Shown: positions 15,467 through 24,957 of the stretch, piece by piece
Layout of the letters: every line of letters starts with the position of its first letter
Position numbering within the stretch: the stretch's first letter is position 1
Assembly (NCBI RefSeq): GCF_001280065.1
Contig: NZ_LGEA01000095.1
Location: forward strand, 62,001-126,000
Length of the DNA stretch: 64,000 bases
DNA from: Streptomyces sp. NRRL B-1140
GTDB taxonomy: Bacteria > Actinomycetota > Actinomycetes > Streptomycetales > Streptomycetaceae
Direction of reading: 5' to 3'
Translations under genes and position numbers: made by a program
The notes under the pieces: model-generated
Told to the model about the DNA's origin: nothing
Databases searched by the model: none
Seen by the model: only the letters and a program-made list of their open reading frames with translations

Positions 15467-17641
15467 ATGGAACGCATGGAGCACACGAGCAACGCGGAAC
15501 TCCGGGCGGCCGCCGACGCCGTCCTCACCCGTCTCGTCGGGGACGTCTCGGGAGAGGCCCGGCTGCGCGAGGACCAGTGGCTGGCGATCGAGGCGCTGGT
15601 CGCCGACAGACGCCGTGCCCTTGTCGTCCAGCGCACGGGCTGGGGCAAGTCCGCGGTGTACTTCGTGGCGACCTCGCTGCTGCGGGCGCGGGGCAGCGGA
15701 CCCACCGTGATCGTGTCCCCGCTGCTCGCGCTCATGCGCAACCAGGTCGAGGCGGCGGCCCGGGCCGGCATCCACGCCCGGACCATCAACTCGTCCAACA
15801 CCGAGGAATGGGATGCGGTTCAGGACGAGATCGCCGCGGGCGAGGTGGACGTCCTGCTGGTGAGTCCCGAACGGCTCAACAACCCCGATTTCCGCGACCA
15901 GGTGCTCCCTCGGCTCGCGGCCGCCACTGGGCTCCTGGTGGTGGACGAGGCTCACTGCGTGTCCGACTGGGGTCACGACTTCCGCCCGGACTACCGCAGG
16001 CTGCGCACGATGCTCGCCGATCTCCCGCCCGGTGTGCCAGTGCTCGCGACCACCGCCACGGCCAATGCGCGCGTGACCGCCGACGTGGCTGAACAGCTCG
16101 GCACCGGCGGCAGCTCGGACGCCCTCGTCCTGAGGGGCCCGCTCGACCGGGACAGCCTGAGCCTGAGCGTGCTGCGCCTGCCGGACTCCGCGCACCGGAT
16201 GGCCTGGCTCGCCGAACACCTCGACGAGCTGCCGGGGTCCGGAATCATCTACACCCTCACGGTGGCCGCCGCCGAAGAGGTCACCGCCTTCCTCCGGCAG
16301 CGCGGCCACACGGTCTCGTCGTACACGGGCAAGACGGAGAACGCCGATCGTCAGCAGGCCGAGGAGGATCTTCTCGGCAACAAGGTTAAGGCGCTGGTCG
16401 CCACCTCGGCGCTCGGTATGGGCTTCGACAAGCCCGACTTGGGCTTCGTGGTGCACCTGGGCTCCCCCTCGTCCCCCATCGCCTACTACCAGCAGGTGGG
16501 GCGCGCGGGACGCGGCGTGGAGCATGCCGAGGTGCTCCTGCTTCCGGGCCCGGAGGACGAGGCGATCTGGAAGTACTTCGCATCGCTCGCCTTCCCTCCG
16601 GAAGACATGGTGCGCCGTACGCTCGACCTCCTCGCGCAGGCGGAGAAGCCCCTGTCGTTGCCTGCCCTGGAGCCCCTGGTGGAGCTGCGCCGCTCCCGTC
16701 TGGAGACCATGCTCAAAGTCCTCGACGTGGACGGGGCGGTCAAGCGGGTCAAGGGCGGCTGGATCGCCACCGGGCAATCGTGGACCTACGACACCGAGCG
16801 GTACGCCTGGGTGGCGCGTCAGCGCGAGGCCGAGCAGCAGGCCATGCGCGCGTACACGTCGACAACGGATTGCCGTATGGAGTTCCTGCAGCGCCAGCTG
16901 GACGACGAGGCGGCAAAGCCGTGCGGTCGCTGCGACAACTGCGCCGGGCCGCGCTTCACCGCCGACACGTCCGAGGAGGCGCTCGACGCCGCGCGCGTGG
17001 ACTTGGGCCGGGCAGGTGTCGAAGTGGAGCCCCGGCGGATGTGGCCCACCGGCCTGGCGGCGATCGGAGTGGACCTCAAGGGGCGCATCCCCGCCGGTGA
17101 ACAGGCCGCGCCCGGGCGCGCCCTGGGGCGCCTGTCGGACATCGGATGGGGCAACCGACTGCGGCCCATGCTCGCGCCCCAGGCCCCCGATCTCCCCGTG
17201 CCCGACGATGTGGCCAGGGCGGTGGTGGACGTCCTGGCCGACTGGGCCAAGGGCCCAGGCGGCTGGGCCCCGGGCGCACCGGAGGGCCACTCGCGCCCGG
17301 CCGGCGTCGTCACCATCGCCTCGCGTACGCGACCGCAGCTGATCAACTCATTGGCGGCGCACATCGCGGACATCGGCCGGCTGCCGCTGCTGGGAGCCGT
17401 CGAGTACACCGGCGACGCCTACCCGGGCTCCCGGAGCAACAGCGCCCAGCGACTCAAGGCGCTCGATGGAGCACTGACCGTGCAGCCCGCCCTCGCCGCC
17501 GCTCTCGCCAGGGCCCAGGGACCGGTCCTCCTGGTGGACGACTTCACGGAGACCGGCTGGACTCTCGCGGTCGCGACCCGCATGCTCCGGCGCTCCGGCG
17601 CACAGGGGGTGTTGCCGCTGGTGCTGGCCGTGCAGGGGTGA
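15467..17641 (+). CDS. recQ: RecQ-type ATP-dependent DNA helicase with C-terminal phosphoribosyltransferase-like domain
   Basis: Superfamily 2 3'-5' helicase for recombination and fork repair. 724 residues. Helicase motifs in order: motif 0 ([11 protein letters not shown]), I ([11 protein letters not shown]), II ([15 protein letters not shown]), III (ATTATA), IV-VI ([34 protein letters not shown]). The zinc cysteines CGRCDNC follow a shortened RecQ-C region. The last ~150 residues form a PRTase-like unit: [15 protein letters not shown]...GAVEY, then [15 protein letters not shown], which matches the PRPP-binding loop of phosphoribosyltransferases. No HRDC domain is seen. Start ATG 15467 lacks a clear ribosome site; ATG 15476 or 15446 are alternatives. 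Confidence 0.88.
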   Translation: MERMEHTSNAELRAAADAVLTRLVGDVSGEARLREDQWLAIEALVADRRRALVVQRTGWGKSAVYFVATSLLRARGSGPTVIVSPLLALMRNQVEAAARAGIHARTINSSNTEEWDAVQDEIAAGEVDVLLVSPERLNNPDFRDQVLPRLAAATGLLVVDEAHCVSDWGHDFRPDYRRLRTMLADLPPGVPVLATTATANARVTADVAEQLGTGGSSDALVLRGPLDRDSLSLSVLRLPDSAHRMAWLAEHLDELPGSGIIYTLTVAAAEEVTAFLRQRGHTVSSYTGKTENADRQQAEEDLLGNKVKALVATSALGMGFDKPDLGFVVHLGSPSSPIAYYQQVGRAGRGVEHAEVLLLPGPEDEAIWKYFASLAFPPEDMVRRTLDLLAQAEKPLSLPALEPLVELRRSRLETMLKVLDVDGAVKRVKGGWIATGQSWTYDTERYAWVARQREAEQQAMRAYTSTTDCRMEFLQRQLDDEAAKPCGRCDNCAGPRFTADTSEEALDAARVDLGRAGVEVEPRRMWPTGLAAIGVDLKGRIPAGEQAAPGRALGRLSDIGWGNRLRPMLAPQAPDLPVPDDVARAVVDVLADWAKGPGGWAPGAPEGHSRPAGVVTIASRTRPQLINSLAAHIADIGRLPLLGAVEYTGDAYPGSRSNSAQRLKALDGALTVQPALAAALARAQGPVLLVDDFTETGWTLAVATRMLRRSGAQGVLPLVLAVQG

Positions 17642-17946
17642 CGACGCCCGGGGCTGTCGTTCCGGCGCACCCTCTGGACGCCGCCCCTCCTCATGCCGTA
17701 CGAACGTGTCGGGCTCGAACGCCCCCGTGGGTGGTCCGGCGACACCCGCGGCGGGGATATTAGCCGCGCATCATCCGATACCGGTCGGCTGCCTCAATTG
17801 CTCGTTGCCGCATTCAAGTTCGACAGGAAGAATTGAGGTCCGCTCCCCGCACGGCTCGCCTGCCGCTCCGGTAGGGCTTTGCCGCGGTGCGCGCTCCCAG
17901 AATCCGACCCCGCCCGCAGTGTGGGCGCGTAGCCGAAGGGAGGACC
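17642..17946. other. Intergenic region after recQ
   Basis: 305 nt leading to the next plus-strand gene. It contains an 8-bp inverted repeat, CCTCAATT (17792-17799) with AATTGAGG (17831-17838), in a locally AT-richer patch, possibly a promoter-proximal regulatory element, and a weaker GGGTG/CACCC hairpin near 17726-17757. No gene is evident. Confidence 0.4.
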
Positions 17947-18558
17947 GTGACCTTCGGATTCGCTCCGGCCTCGGCAGCGGCGTCGACGTCCGTCGCTTCC
18001 GCCAACCGCCTGCTCGAACCCGCGGAATGGGCCGCCGCCGGGATCCCACTCCTGCGCAACCCCCGTGAGATCGTCAGCGGACTGCACGCTCGGCACCACC
18101 CTCAGCCGGCGACCGCTGTCGTCGCCGTGCTCGACTCGGACGAGCGGCTGCGGGCGAGCGCCTCGTTCGTGCGCCGTTCGGCTCCGGCCGACGGCTGGAT
18201 GTTCCGCAACGCGCTGCTCGCGCAACTGCGGCGGGTCATCCCGCACGACCTGCGCCGCCGGACACCGGTACGCACCGCGGTGCTGCTCTACTGCCGTGAG
18301 GGCGACGCGCGTTGGACGGAGGAGGACGGCGCGTGGATGTGGGGGCTGCGCGACGCGTGCACCCTGCACGGGCTGCGTTGCGGGGCGTACATCACGCTGA
18401 CCCGTGACGGCTGGCAGGTCCTGGGCGAGGGCCGCGGTGGACGCCGCCCTCACTCGGCCTCGGCACCGGAGCCGTTCTCCACGTCGGAGGCACCGCCGCC
18501 CATACCGCGCACCGGTGGCGCCTCCGAGGTACTGCGCCGCGCGGCGGCGGCACGCTGA
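17947..18558 (+). CDS. Conserved hypothetical protein
   Basis: 203 residues, starting MTFGFAPASAAASTSVASANRL. The core (about 25-165) has an alternating strand/helix pattern: AVVAVLDSDERLRASASFVR, RTAVLLYCREGDARWTEEDGAWMWGLRDACTLHGL, CGAYITLTRDGWQVL. It is reminiscent of a small enzymatic or nuclease-like fold, but I cannot identify a family or catalytic residues. The C-terminal 40 residues are Pro/Ser/Arg-rich and probably flexible. GTG 17947 follows GAAGGGAGG by a short spacer. No adjacent gene suggests a function, apart from its conserved place beside recQ. Confidence 0.65.
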   Translation: MTFGFAPASAAASTSVASANRLLEPAEWAAAGIPLLRNPREIVSGLHARHHPQPATAVVAVLDSDERLRASASFVRRSAPADGWMFRNALLAQLRRVIPHDLRRRTPVRTAVLLYCREGDARWTEEDGAWMWGLRDACTLHGLRCGAYITLTRDGWQVLGEGRGGRRPHSASAPEPFSTSEAPPPIPRTGGASEVLRRAAAAR

Positions 18559-18836
18559 GTCCCGGCCGACCGCTCAACACGGCCCCGGCAACTACGGCGC
18601 CTTGCCGCCCGGCACAGCGAGGTCCCGACGACGGGCAACAGGAACGAGCACTCCGAACCCTGCTCTGCCCGAGCCGCAGGCACAGTCGTCCGCCGCAGGC
18701 GTGCTCCGGACCGGGCGAGGCCGCACACGGTCAAGGTCTCCCCCTCAGTCGGGCAGGGTGAAGCGCCCGCCGTGCGGCGCCGCGGCAACGGCGTGCGGAG
18801 TCGCACCAGCACCCTGCCGGGCGCTACGGCACTGGC

Positions 18837-19463
18837 TCAAACGCCCGCGCCCAGCACCGAGTTGATCCGCTGCGGGTCACCGCAGACGATCAGCAGGGCG
18901 CCTGCCCGGGAGTGGGCCAAGGACAGGGCACTCACGGCCGCGGCCTCGGGACCGCCATTGACGGCGACCACGACCACCGGACGCGACGCGACGCGTTCCG
19001 CGATGGTGGCGTCCGTGTAGAAGACGTCGTCGCCGGCGTCGTGCTGGGCCCAGTAGGCGGTTTCTCCGAAGGACAGCTCGTGGGCGGCCCACGGGTGCTG
19101 CTCCCCGGTCGTGATCACCAGAACATCACCGGGGGCACGACCGGAGTCCAAGAGCAGGTCGACGGCTTCTTCGGCGGCGTCGAGCGCCCCCTCCGCTGAA
19201 GCCGGGATCAGCTGGATCTGCGGGGTGACCGGGGCGGCACCGGCGGCAGGGCCCGACGGAGCGGGCTTTGCGGCCACATCGCGCGGCGTGCGTTGCACCG
19301 GCGGCGCCGGCCGGAGAGGGCCGGGGCGACCGGGACGCGACGGGGCCGCGGGACGGGGGCCTGGTACGGGACGGGGGGTCGGCGCGATTCGGCCGCTGGC
19401 CGGAGTGGCGCGGGGACCCTGGGCACTCTCGTGAATCTGAGGCTCCTCGGGAATGAGAGGCAT
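18837..19463 (-). CDS. Hypothetical protein with helicase-tail-like C-terminal domain
   Basis: 208 residues. The N-terminal ~80 residues are Pro/Arg-rich linker-like sequence. The C-terminal ~125 residues form an alpha/beta domain: GDVLVITTGEQHPWAAHELSF, RPVVVVAVNG, then ALSLAHSRAGALLIVCGDPQRI. The last segment resembles the final motif (VI region) of UvrD/SF1 helicase C-domains, where an LSRA-type helix precedes LLIVVGD. There is no Walker A, so it cannot be a helicase alone. ATG 19463 has no ribosome site but lies next to a 14-bp near-palindrome; further upstream starts run into rnhB. It is the last gene downstream of rnhB on the same strand. Confidence 0.6.
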   Translation of the reverse strand: MPLIPEEPQIHESAQGPRATPASGRIAPTPRPVPGPRPAAPSRPGRPGPLRPAPPVQRTPRDVAAKPAPSGPAAGAAPVTPQIQLIPASAEGALDAAEEAVDLLLDSGRAPGDVLVITTGEQHPWAAHELSFGETAYWAQHDAGDDVFYTDATIAERVASRPVVVVAVNGGPEAAAVSALSLAHSRAGALLIVCGDPQRINSVLGAGV

Positions 19464-19466
19464 GAG

Positions 19467-19480
19467 TTGATATTTATCAA
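19467..19480 (-). promoter_or_regulatory. TTGATA/TATCAA near-palindrome just upstream of the start codon
   Basis: TTGATATTTATCAA has perfect 6-bp arms around a 2-bp centre and lies 3 nt before the ATG at 19463. It is strikingly AT-rich for this genome. It could be an operator and could include a -10 element of a near-leaderless promoter. Confidence 0.45.
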
Positions 19481-19531
19481 ACGCTAGTACGGCCCGCTTC
19501 GGCGGGTGGCGCATGTGCGCGAACGAAACTG

Positions 19532-20233
19532 TCAGAAATCGAAGCCGAGCTGACCCTCGATCTCCGGAACGTTTCCGTCCGCCCAGCTGCGGACCTTCTT
19601 GAGGTGCCGCCACTGGGGCAACGCATCAAGATACGCCCACGACAAGCGGTGGTAGGGGGTGGGGCCCCGCTCCGCCAGTGCGGCCTTGTGCACGGGTGAG
19701 GGATACCCGGCGTTGTCCGCAAAACCGAAGTCTGCATGGTCGATACCCAGTTCGGCCATCATTTTGTCGCGCTGGACCTTGGCGATCACCGAGGCCGCCG
19801 CGACCGCGACGCAGGACTGGTCGCCCTTGATGACCGTACGGACCCGCCAGGGGGTACCGAGGTAGTCGTGCTTGCCATCGAGGATGACCGCATCGGGACG
19901 TACCGGCAGTGCGTCCAGCGCACGCCCCGCCGCGAGCCGCAGCGCGGCCGTCATGCCCAGGGCGTCTATCTCCTCCGGAGAGGCATGACCCAGGGCGTAC
20001 GACGTCACCCAGGTCCGCAGTTCCTCGGCGAGGGCGGTGCGTCGTTTGATGGTGAGCAGCTTGGAGTCCGTGAGCCCCTCGGGTGGACGGCGCAGTCCGG
20101 TGATCGCCGCGCAGACGGTGACGGGACCGGCCCACGCGCCGCGCCCCACCTCGTCGACACCTGCAACGATCTTCGCTCCGGTCGTGGCTCGAAGGGAGCG
20201 CTCGACGGTGTGAGTAGGTGGTTCGTACGGCAT
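19532..20233 (-). CDS. rnhB: Ribonuclease HII
   Basis: Removes RNA from RNA-DNA hybrids and excises single ribonucleotides misincorporated in DNA. 233 residues, normal length. The catalytic DEDD set is visible: DE in [13 protein letters not shown] (residues 26-38, including the GRG motif that recognises the 2'-OH junction), Asp in [11 protein letters not shown], and the later [15 protein letters not shown] and YPSPVH motifs. The ATG start follows TAATCT by 9 nt, with AGGTG as a possible weak ribosome site. Downstream on the same strand lies an unknown gene after 68 nt. Confidence 0.95.
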   Translation of the reverse strand: MPYEPPTHTVERSLRATTGAKIVAGVDEVGRGAWAGPVTVCAAITGLRRPPEGLTDSKLLTIKRRTALAEELRTWVTSYALGHASPEEIDALGMTAALRLAAGRALDALPVRPDAVILDGKHDYLGTPWRVRTVIKGDQSCVAVAAASVIAKVQRDKMMAELGIDHADFGFADNAGYPSPVHKAALAERGPTPYHRLSWAYLDALPQWRHLKKVRSWADGNVPEIEGQLGFDF

Positions 20234-20450
20234 GGCGCACCTAGATTACGCCGCCCTTCTGCGTCCGCGACACCCCGGTCCGCCACAGCGGGCTCGCCAC
20301 CCTCGCAAGCCCCCGCCGAGCACCGTGCAGCACCAGCGCGGCGCACTGTTGAACGTGAGCATGCCCCGGCGTTCGGCGCGACCGCGGCGCTCGGCCGACG
20401 CGACAGTGCCTCACCTCCCGCAGGGGGCGACAGATCTCTCGGCCGGGACC

Positions 20451-21071
20451 TCAGGAACCGTGCGGCCGCAACAGCGGAACCATCAACTGGTCGATCATCT
20501 CCTCGACTTCGCGATCCTGCCATTCACAGCCGCACATCTTGGAGCGATACATCATCATCGCCGGTATGGCGTCGTAGACGTAACCGTTCGCAGCCTCGGG
20601 ACGCACCTCGCCCCGCTTGACACCTCGGTCGACAACCTCGCGCAGCATCTCCATGGTGGGCTCGACAACCCCCTCGAAGATCACGGCGTGGAAGCGTTCG
20701 GCCTGCGCCGTGTCGCACTCGTGAATCACTGAGCGAAGCGCGGAACCCGGACGGGAGAACATCGCGTCACGGGCTCGCAAGCACAGCACCAAGAGGTCGT
20801 CACGCACACGCCCTTCATCCGGGACCGCATCGAACTGCGGCAGCCCGGCACGCAGGGCGTCGGCGACGAGATCCTCCTTGGACGGCCAACGCCGGTAGAC
20901 CGCAGCCTTGCCGGTCTGGGCGCCGGCTGCGACGCCCTCCATGGTCAGGCCACTCCAGCCCACGGTGCTGAGCTGATCCAGGGCGGCTTCGAGGATGGCG
21001 CGTTCGAGGACCGCGCCTCGGCGGCGAGCGGCCGTCCGAGCGGGAGCATCCGCCCAGCTGGGGGTAACCAT
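20451..21071 (-). CDS. TetR-family repressor of the adjacent efflux pump
   Basis: 206 residues. The N-terminal TetR DNA-binding domain (about 18-64) has the expected pattern ILEAALDQLSTVGWSGLTMEGVAAGAQTGKAAVYRRW. The C-terminal helical ligand-binding domain resembles TetR_C_11-type regulators and ends near LLRPHGS. ATG 21071 is preceded by GGAGAG 6 nt upstream. It is divergent from an MFS drug exporter, and the shared intergenic region holds two almost identical 20-bp palindromes, so it very likely represses both genes and is released by an exported compound. Confidence 0.9.
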   Translation of the reverse strand: MVTPSWADAPARTAARRRGAVLERAILEAALDQLSTVGWSGLTMEGVAAGAQTGKAAVYRRWPSKEDLVADALRAGLPQFDAVPDEGRVRDDLLVLCLRARDAMFSRPGSALRSVIHECDTAQAERFHAVIFEGVVEPTMEMLREVVDRGVKRGEVRPEAANGYVYDAIPAMMMYRSKMCGCEWQDREVEEMIDQLMVPLLRPHGS

Positions 21072-21168
21072 CTGACTCTCTCCAAGGAGCAGAGGAAGCG
21101 GGCATTTCGGGGATGGGAGACGCGCCGCACGGCCACACAAGGGGGACGTGCCGAACGACGACGCCATA

Positions 21169-21188
21169 AGTGAACGCTTGCGTTCACT
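21169..21188. promoter_or_regulatory. TetR operator 1
   Basis: AGTGAACGC-TT-GCGTTCACT: perfect 9-bp arms around a 2-bp centre, in the tetR/MFS divergent region. The half-site GAACGC-type sequence is common for TetR operators of efflux pumps. Confidence 0.85.
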
Positions 21189-21216
21189 GTCGGGGAGTCA
21201 CTACCGTTGACGCGGC

Positions 21217-21236
21217 AGTGAACGCCAGCGTTCACT
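21217..21236. promoter_or_regulatory. TetR operator 2, overlapping the MFS promoter
   Basis: AGTGAACGC-CA-GCGTTCACT: identical arms to operator 1, with centres 48 bp apart. TTGACG (21207-21212) just upstream is a good -35; operator 2 would cover the spacer and -10 (TTCACT), so binding would block the exporter promoter. Confidence 0.85.
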
Positions 21237-21259
21237 AACGCACTCGTGGGGGACCCATT

Positions 21260-22807
21260 GTGACCACCTCTCCATTGCTCCAAGATCGCAAGCCGGGCGC
21301 GGCACGCCGGGAGGGACGCCCCGGTATCGCGCTCACCGTCATCGCGGCCTGCCAGCTCATGGTGGTACTCGACGCGACGATTGTGAACATCGCGCTCCCG
21401 CACATTCAAGACGCGCTCGAGTTCAGCACCACCGACCTCACCTGGGTCGTCAGCTCCTACACACTCACCTTTGGCGGCCTGCTGCTCCTCGGCGGCCGCG
21501 CCGGTGACATCCTCGGACGGCGCCGGGTCTTCATGACCGGCATCCTGCTGTTCACCTTCGCCTCGCTGCTCGGCGGGCTGGCCCAGGAGCCGTGGCAGTT
21601 GCTGGCCGCCCGGGTCCTGCAGGGAGTGGGGGGTGCGATCGCCTCGCCCACCTCGCTCGCGCTCATCACCACCACGTTCCCCGAGGGTCCGGAGCGCAAC
21701 CGGGCCTTTGGTGTGTTCGCCGCGGTCTCCGCCGGTGGTGGCGCCATCGGCCTGCTCGCCGGCGGCATGCTCACCGAGTGGCTCGACTGGCGGTGGGTGC
21801 TCTTCGTGAACGTGCCGATCGGCGTGCTGATAGCCGTGCTCACTCCGCTGTACATCAGCGAGTCCGAACGGCACACGGGCCGTTTCGACATCGCGGGCGC
21901 GGTGACCTCGACCGCGGGCATGGCGCTGCTCGTCTACGGCTTCATCCGCGCTGCGGACGAGGGATGGCGGGACAGCCTCACCGTCGGCTCCTTCGCTGCC
22001 GCCGTGGTGCTGCTGCTGGCCTTCGCGATCATCGAGTCCCGGGCCAGGGAGCCGATCACCCCGCTGCGGATGTTCGCCGACCGCAACCGCTCGGGCACGT
22101 ACGTGATCATGCTGAGCCTGGCCGCGGCGATGTTCGGCATGTTCTTCTACATCGTGCTGTTCGTGCAGAACGTGCTCGGCTACAGCCCGATCGAGGCAGG
22201 ACTCGCCTTCCTGCCCGTGACGGTCGTGATCGCACTCGGCGCGGGCCTGTCGCAGCGGTTCCTGCCGGTGCTGGGTCCCAAGCCCTTCATGCTGGCGGGC
22301 TCGGCCCTCGCGATGACCGGACTGGCCTGGCAGGCGCTCATCAGCTCCGACAGTTCGTACGCCGGCGGGGTCCTCGGCCCGATGCTGGTGTTCGGCTTCG
22401 GTATGGGGCTGAATTTCGTGACATTGACGCTCACCGCGGTCTCCGGCGTCGCTCCGCACGAGGCGGGTGCGGCGTCCGGGCTGCTGAACACGACACAGCA
22501 GGTGGGCGGATCGCTGGGCCTCTCCATCCTGACGACGGTCTTCGGCACGGCGACCAAGGACGAGGCGGAGAAGCAGATTCCCGAGTTCATGGCCGACGGC
22601 TCCGCCGAGCAGAAGGCGGAGTTCGCCAGGACACAGCAACTGCCCGCGCCGTGGGGACACGAGGTGTTGGCGCAGGGCATATCGACGGCCTTCATCCCGG
22701 CCGCTGCGATGGCCCTCCTCGCTCTGGTCACGGCCTGGCTGGTGATCCGGGTCCGCAAGAGCGACCTGGAGGCGCTCTCCGGCTCTGCCGGTCCGGGCCT
22801 CGGCTGA
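21260..22807 (+). CDS. MFS multidrug exporter, DHA2 (14-TMS, EmrB/QacA) family
   Basis: 515 residues, proton-driven drug exporter in the cytoplasmic membrane. Visible motifs: D1 (LDATIVNIALPHIQ) in helix 1, motif A (GGRAGDILGRRR) between helices 2 and 3, a helix 4 Arg motif (RVLQGVGGAIASPTSLALI), and motif C-like Gly-rich helix 5 (GGGAIGLLAGG). The hydrophobic pattern fits 14 helices; the central extra pair is present, and an extracytoplasmic loop near residues 430-465 is hydrophilic. GTG 21260 is preceded by GGGGGA about 7 nt upstream. The divergent TetR gene and paired operators indicate ligand-induced expression. The exported compound cannot be read from sequence. Confidence 0.92.
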   Translation: MTTSPLLQDRKPGAARREGRPGIALTVIAACQLMVVLDATIVNIALPHIQDALEFSTTDLTWVVSSYTLTFGGLLLLGGRAGDILGRRRVFMTGILLFTFASLLGGLAQEPWQLLAARVLQGVGGAIASPTSLALITTTFPEGPERNRAFGVFAAVSAGGGAIGLLAGGMLTEWLDWRWVLFVNVPIGVLIAVLTPLYISESERHTGRFDIAGAVTSTAGMALLVYGFIRAADEGWRDSLTVGSFAAAVVLLLAFAIIESRAREPITPLRMFADRNRSGTYVIMLSLAAAMFGMFFYIVLFVQNVLGYSPIEAGLAFLPVTVVIALGAGLSQRFLPVLGPKPFMLAGSALAMTGLAWQALISSDSSYAGGVLGPMLVFGFGMGLNFVTLTLTAVSGVAPHEAGAASGLLNTTQQVGGSLGLSILTTVFGTATKDEAEKQIPEFMADGSAEQKAEFARTQQLPAPWGHEVLAQGISTAFIPAAAMALLALVTAWLVIRVRKSDLEALSGSAGPGLG

Positions 22808-23164
22808 TCGCCGGGCATCTCGAACCGGTTCCGGCGGCCCGTCGGCGGGCACGGCACAGACTCGCCGACGGCCGTCGAGCCGTTTCCCAGCCGCCTGCGG
22901 GTGCGCGGGCCACGTCACGGGAAAAGCAGGCGAGGCCGGCAGCGCAGCCAACCGCACACCTCCCATACGAGGCGTGACAGCGCCCCACCGACGGATCAAC
23001 ATCGCGAACAGCCCCATGACACCCCTCCTCGGCGCTCACCGGACATCCGGCGCCCGCCCCGGCAGCCGACACGGCGGATATCAGGACAACGGGCGAGCGA
23101 TTACAGAGAGTTCCCGAAATGTACGGAGAGTAGGAGAGTTTCCCCTGTGTGAGAGTCTTCGCCC
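22808..23164. other. Intergenic region between convergent MFS and ADP-ribosylglycohydrolase genes
   Basis: 357 nt. It contains the terminator at 22839-22871 and otherwise nothing I can assign. The last 90 nt, near the 3' end of the ADP-ribosylglycohydrolase gene, are purine-rich and less GC-biased, without an ORF or hairpin of note. Confidence 0.5.
22839..22871 (+). terminator. Terminator after the MFS exporter gene
   Basis: CCGTCGGCGGG / CTCGCCGACGG stem with one G-T wobble and an 11-nt loop, starting 31 nt past the exporter stop codon. Confidence 0.65.
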
Positions 23165-24070
23165 TCATGCGGACAGGGGCACCCAATCCGGAAGCGGCTC
23201 CGTCCGCTCGACCCAGTCGGCGGGCGGCACCCCCGCCTTCCCTGCGGCGACCACCCCACCCACGATGGCGCACGTGGTGTCGACGTCACCGCCCACCTGG
23301 GCGGTCGTCCAGAACGCCCGCTCGTAGTCGCCGAGGCTCCTCGCGGCCGACCAGAGGGCGAAGGGCACGGTGTCGTGGGCGGTCGTTCGCCGCCCGCACC
23401 CCAGCACCGCCGCGACCGTACCCGGGTCGTCGTAGTCGAGCATGTCCCGGGCCCGGCGCAGCCCCGCACCCACGGCGCTCTTCGGCACCAGATCGATGAC
23501 CCCGTCGAGGAGTGCTTCGGCGCCGGGGGGTCCATCGGGAGCGGCGGCGAAGGCGGTCGCCGCGGCGACCGCCATGGCCCCGACGACCGCCTCGCGGTGC
23601 TGGTGGGTGGTGTAGGCCGAGATCTCCGCCTGATGCGTCGCCTGCTCGGGATCGCCGGCGTACCAGGCACCCAGCGGGGCGATGCGCATGGCGGCGCCGT
23701 TGCCCCACGATCCCTGCCCGTTGAAGAGCGCGGCGGCCAGTTCCCGCCAGTCGCCGCCCTCTCGGACGAGGCGCAAGAGGCGATTGACAGCGGGGCCGTA
23801 GCCTCGGTCGAAGTCGTGGTGCTCGGCGAAGGAATGGGCCAGGGCGTCCTGGTCGATGCGGTGGTGGGCGACCAGGACGGCGACGACCGAGGCGGCCATC
23901 TCCGTGTCGTCCGTCCACTGCCATGCCCCGGACGGCACCTCGCGCCGCTTCAGCAGCGGGTAGTTCACCAGGACGAAGTACTGGGAGCCCAGGGCGTCCC
24001 CGACGGACAGTCCGCGCAGACAGGCCAGGGCGCGGTCCAGGCGCACATCGGGGGAGGAATCAGCGGTCAT
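23165..24070 (-). CDS. ADP-ribosylglycohydrolase family protein
   Basis: 301 residues, all-helical ARH/DraG fold. Binuclear Mg2+ site motifs are intact: WTDDTEM (N-terminal) and GGDVDTTCAIVGG (C-terminal), plus GSWGNGAAMRIAPLG in the substrate region. Such enzymes remove ADP-ribose from proteins, nucleic acids or small ADP-ribosyl metabolites. It starts 12 nt after the histidine phosphatase gene on the same strand, so the two are probably co-transcribed. No ADP-ribosyltransferase gene is nearby, so the target is unknown. Confidence 0.9.
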   Translation of the reverse strand: MTADSSPDVRLDRALACLRGLSVGDALGSQYFVLVNYPLLKRREVPSGAWQWTDDTEMAASVVAVLVAHHRIDQDALAHSFAEHHDFDRGYGPAVNRLLRLVREGGDWRELAAALFNGQGSWGNGAAMRIAPLGAWYAGDPEQATHQAEISAYTTHQHREAVVGAMAVAAATAFAAAPDGPPGAEALLDGVIDLVPKSAVGAGLRRARDMLDYDDPGTVAAVLGCGRRTTAHDTVPFALWSAARSLGDYERAFWTTAQVGGDVDTTCAIVGGVVAAGKAGVPPADWVERTEPLPDWVPLSA

Positions 24071-24082
24071 CGCCCTGCCACT

Positions 24083-24742
24083 CTATCCGGTGATCTCGTA
24101 CGGCTCGGGGTCTCGCCAGCGGTCGAAGGGCCGGTCGAGCGTGTACTTGCCGTCGTCCCCCAGAACGAGCATCCGCACCTCGCCGTTCCCCGGGTTCGAC
24201 AGCGACTCGAACTCCGCGACGGTCCAGTGGAACCACCGCATGCAGAACAGCCGCATGGCCAGGCCGTGCGTGACGATGAGGACGTTCGGCGGGTGGTCCG
24301 GGTCCTCGAAACTGCGGAAGAGGCTCTCCAGGAAACCTCCGACCCGGTCGTAGACGTCGGCGCCGGACTCGCCCTGGGCGAAGCGGTAGAAGAAATGGCC
24401 GTAGGCGTCCCGGTAGGCCTTCTGCAGGCGGACCTCGTCCCGGTCCTGCCAGTTGCCCCAGTCCTGCTCGCGCAGCCTGGGTTCCTCGCGCACCCGTATG
24501 AGACCGGTGTCCAGGCGGAACGCGCGCAACGTCTCGTGTGTACGGCGGTACGGGGAGACGTAGACGCTGACGCGCTCCTCACCGAAGAGCTCGCGCAGCT
24601 GCTCGCCCGTCGCCGCAGCCTGCCGTCGACCGCGCGCGGTCAGTGCCAGGGCGTGGTCGGGTTCACGCTCGTAGACGGAGTCATCAACATTGCCCGTTGA
24701 CTCGCCGTGCCGGACAAGGACGATGCGCCGTGGTCGTGCCAT
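24083..24742 (-). CDS. Histidine phosphatase (phosphoglycerate mutase-like)
   Basis: 219 residues. The catalytic motif LVRHGES (residues 8-14) supplies the phospho-accepting His; YVSPYRRTHET provides the second phosphate-binding Arg, and VLIVTHGLAMRLF the second catalytic His. The length and the insertion (GNWQDRDEVRLQKAYRDAYGHFFYRFAQGES) resemble phosphatases of the cofactor-dependent PGM superfamily rather than glycolytic mutases, so a phosphatase on a small phosphorylated metabolite is more likely. ATG 24742 has no ribosome site, but TAGGGT (complement of 24749-24754) ends 6 nt upstream, compatible with a leaderless mRNA. Likely operon with the downstream ADP-ribosylglycohydrolase gene. 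Confidence 0.88.
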   Translation of the reverse strand: MARPRRIVLVRHGESTGNVDDSVYEREPDHALALTARGRRQAAATGEQLRELFGEERVSVYVSPYRRTHETLRAFRLDTGLIRVREEPRLREQDWGNWQDRDEVRLQKAYRDAYGHFFYRFAQGESGADVYDRVGGFLESLFRSFEDPDHPPNVLIVTHGLAMRLFCMRWFHWTVAEFESLSNPGNGEVRMLVLGDDGKYTLDRPFDRWRDPEPYEITG

Positions 24743-24957
24743 GCCAAGACCCTAGATCGAGCGGGGGCCCGTGGAGCACTCACACCGCACCCATACCGCG
24801 TAGGTCACACGATTCGTGCACCACAGATCACTCCGGTCACACACTTGTGCGATCGGAACCGCTGCGTCCGGCACGCAAGGGAAAGCACTGGAGTCGCGCC
24901 GCCAGTCCCTCACGGTCACGCCCCTCGGGTCACACCACCGGAGTCGAGTCCCCGGGA

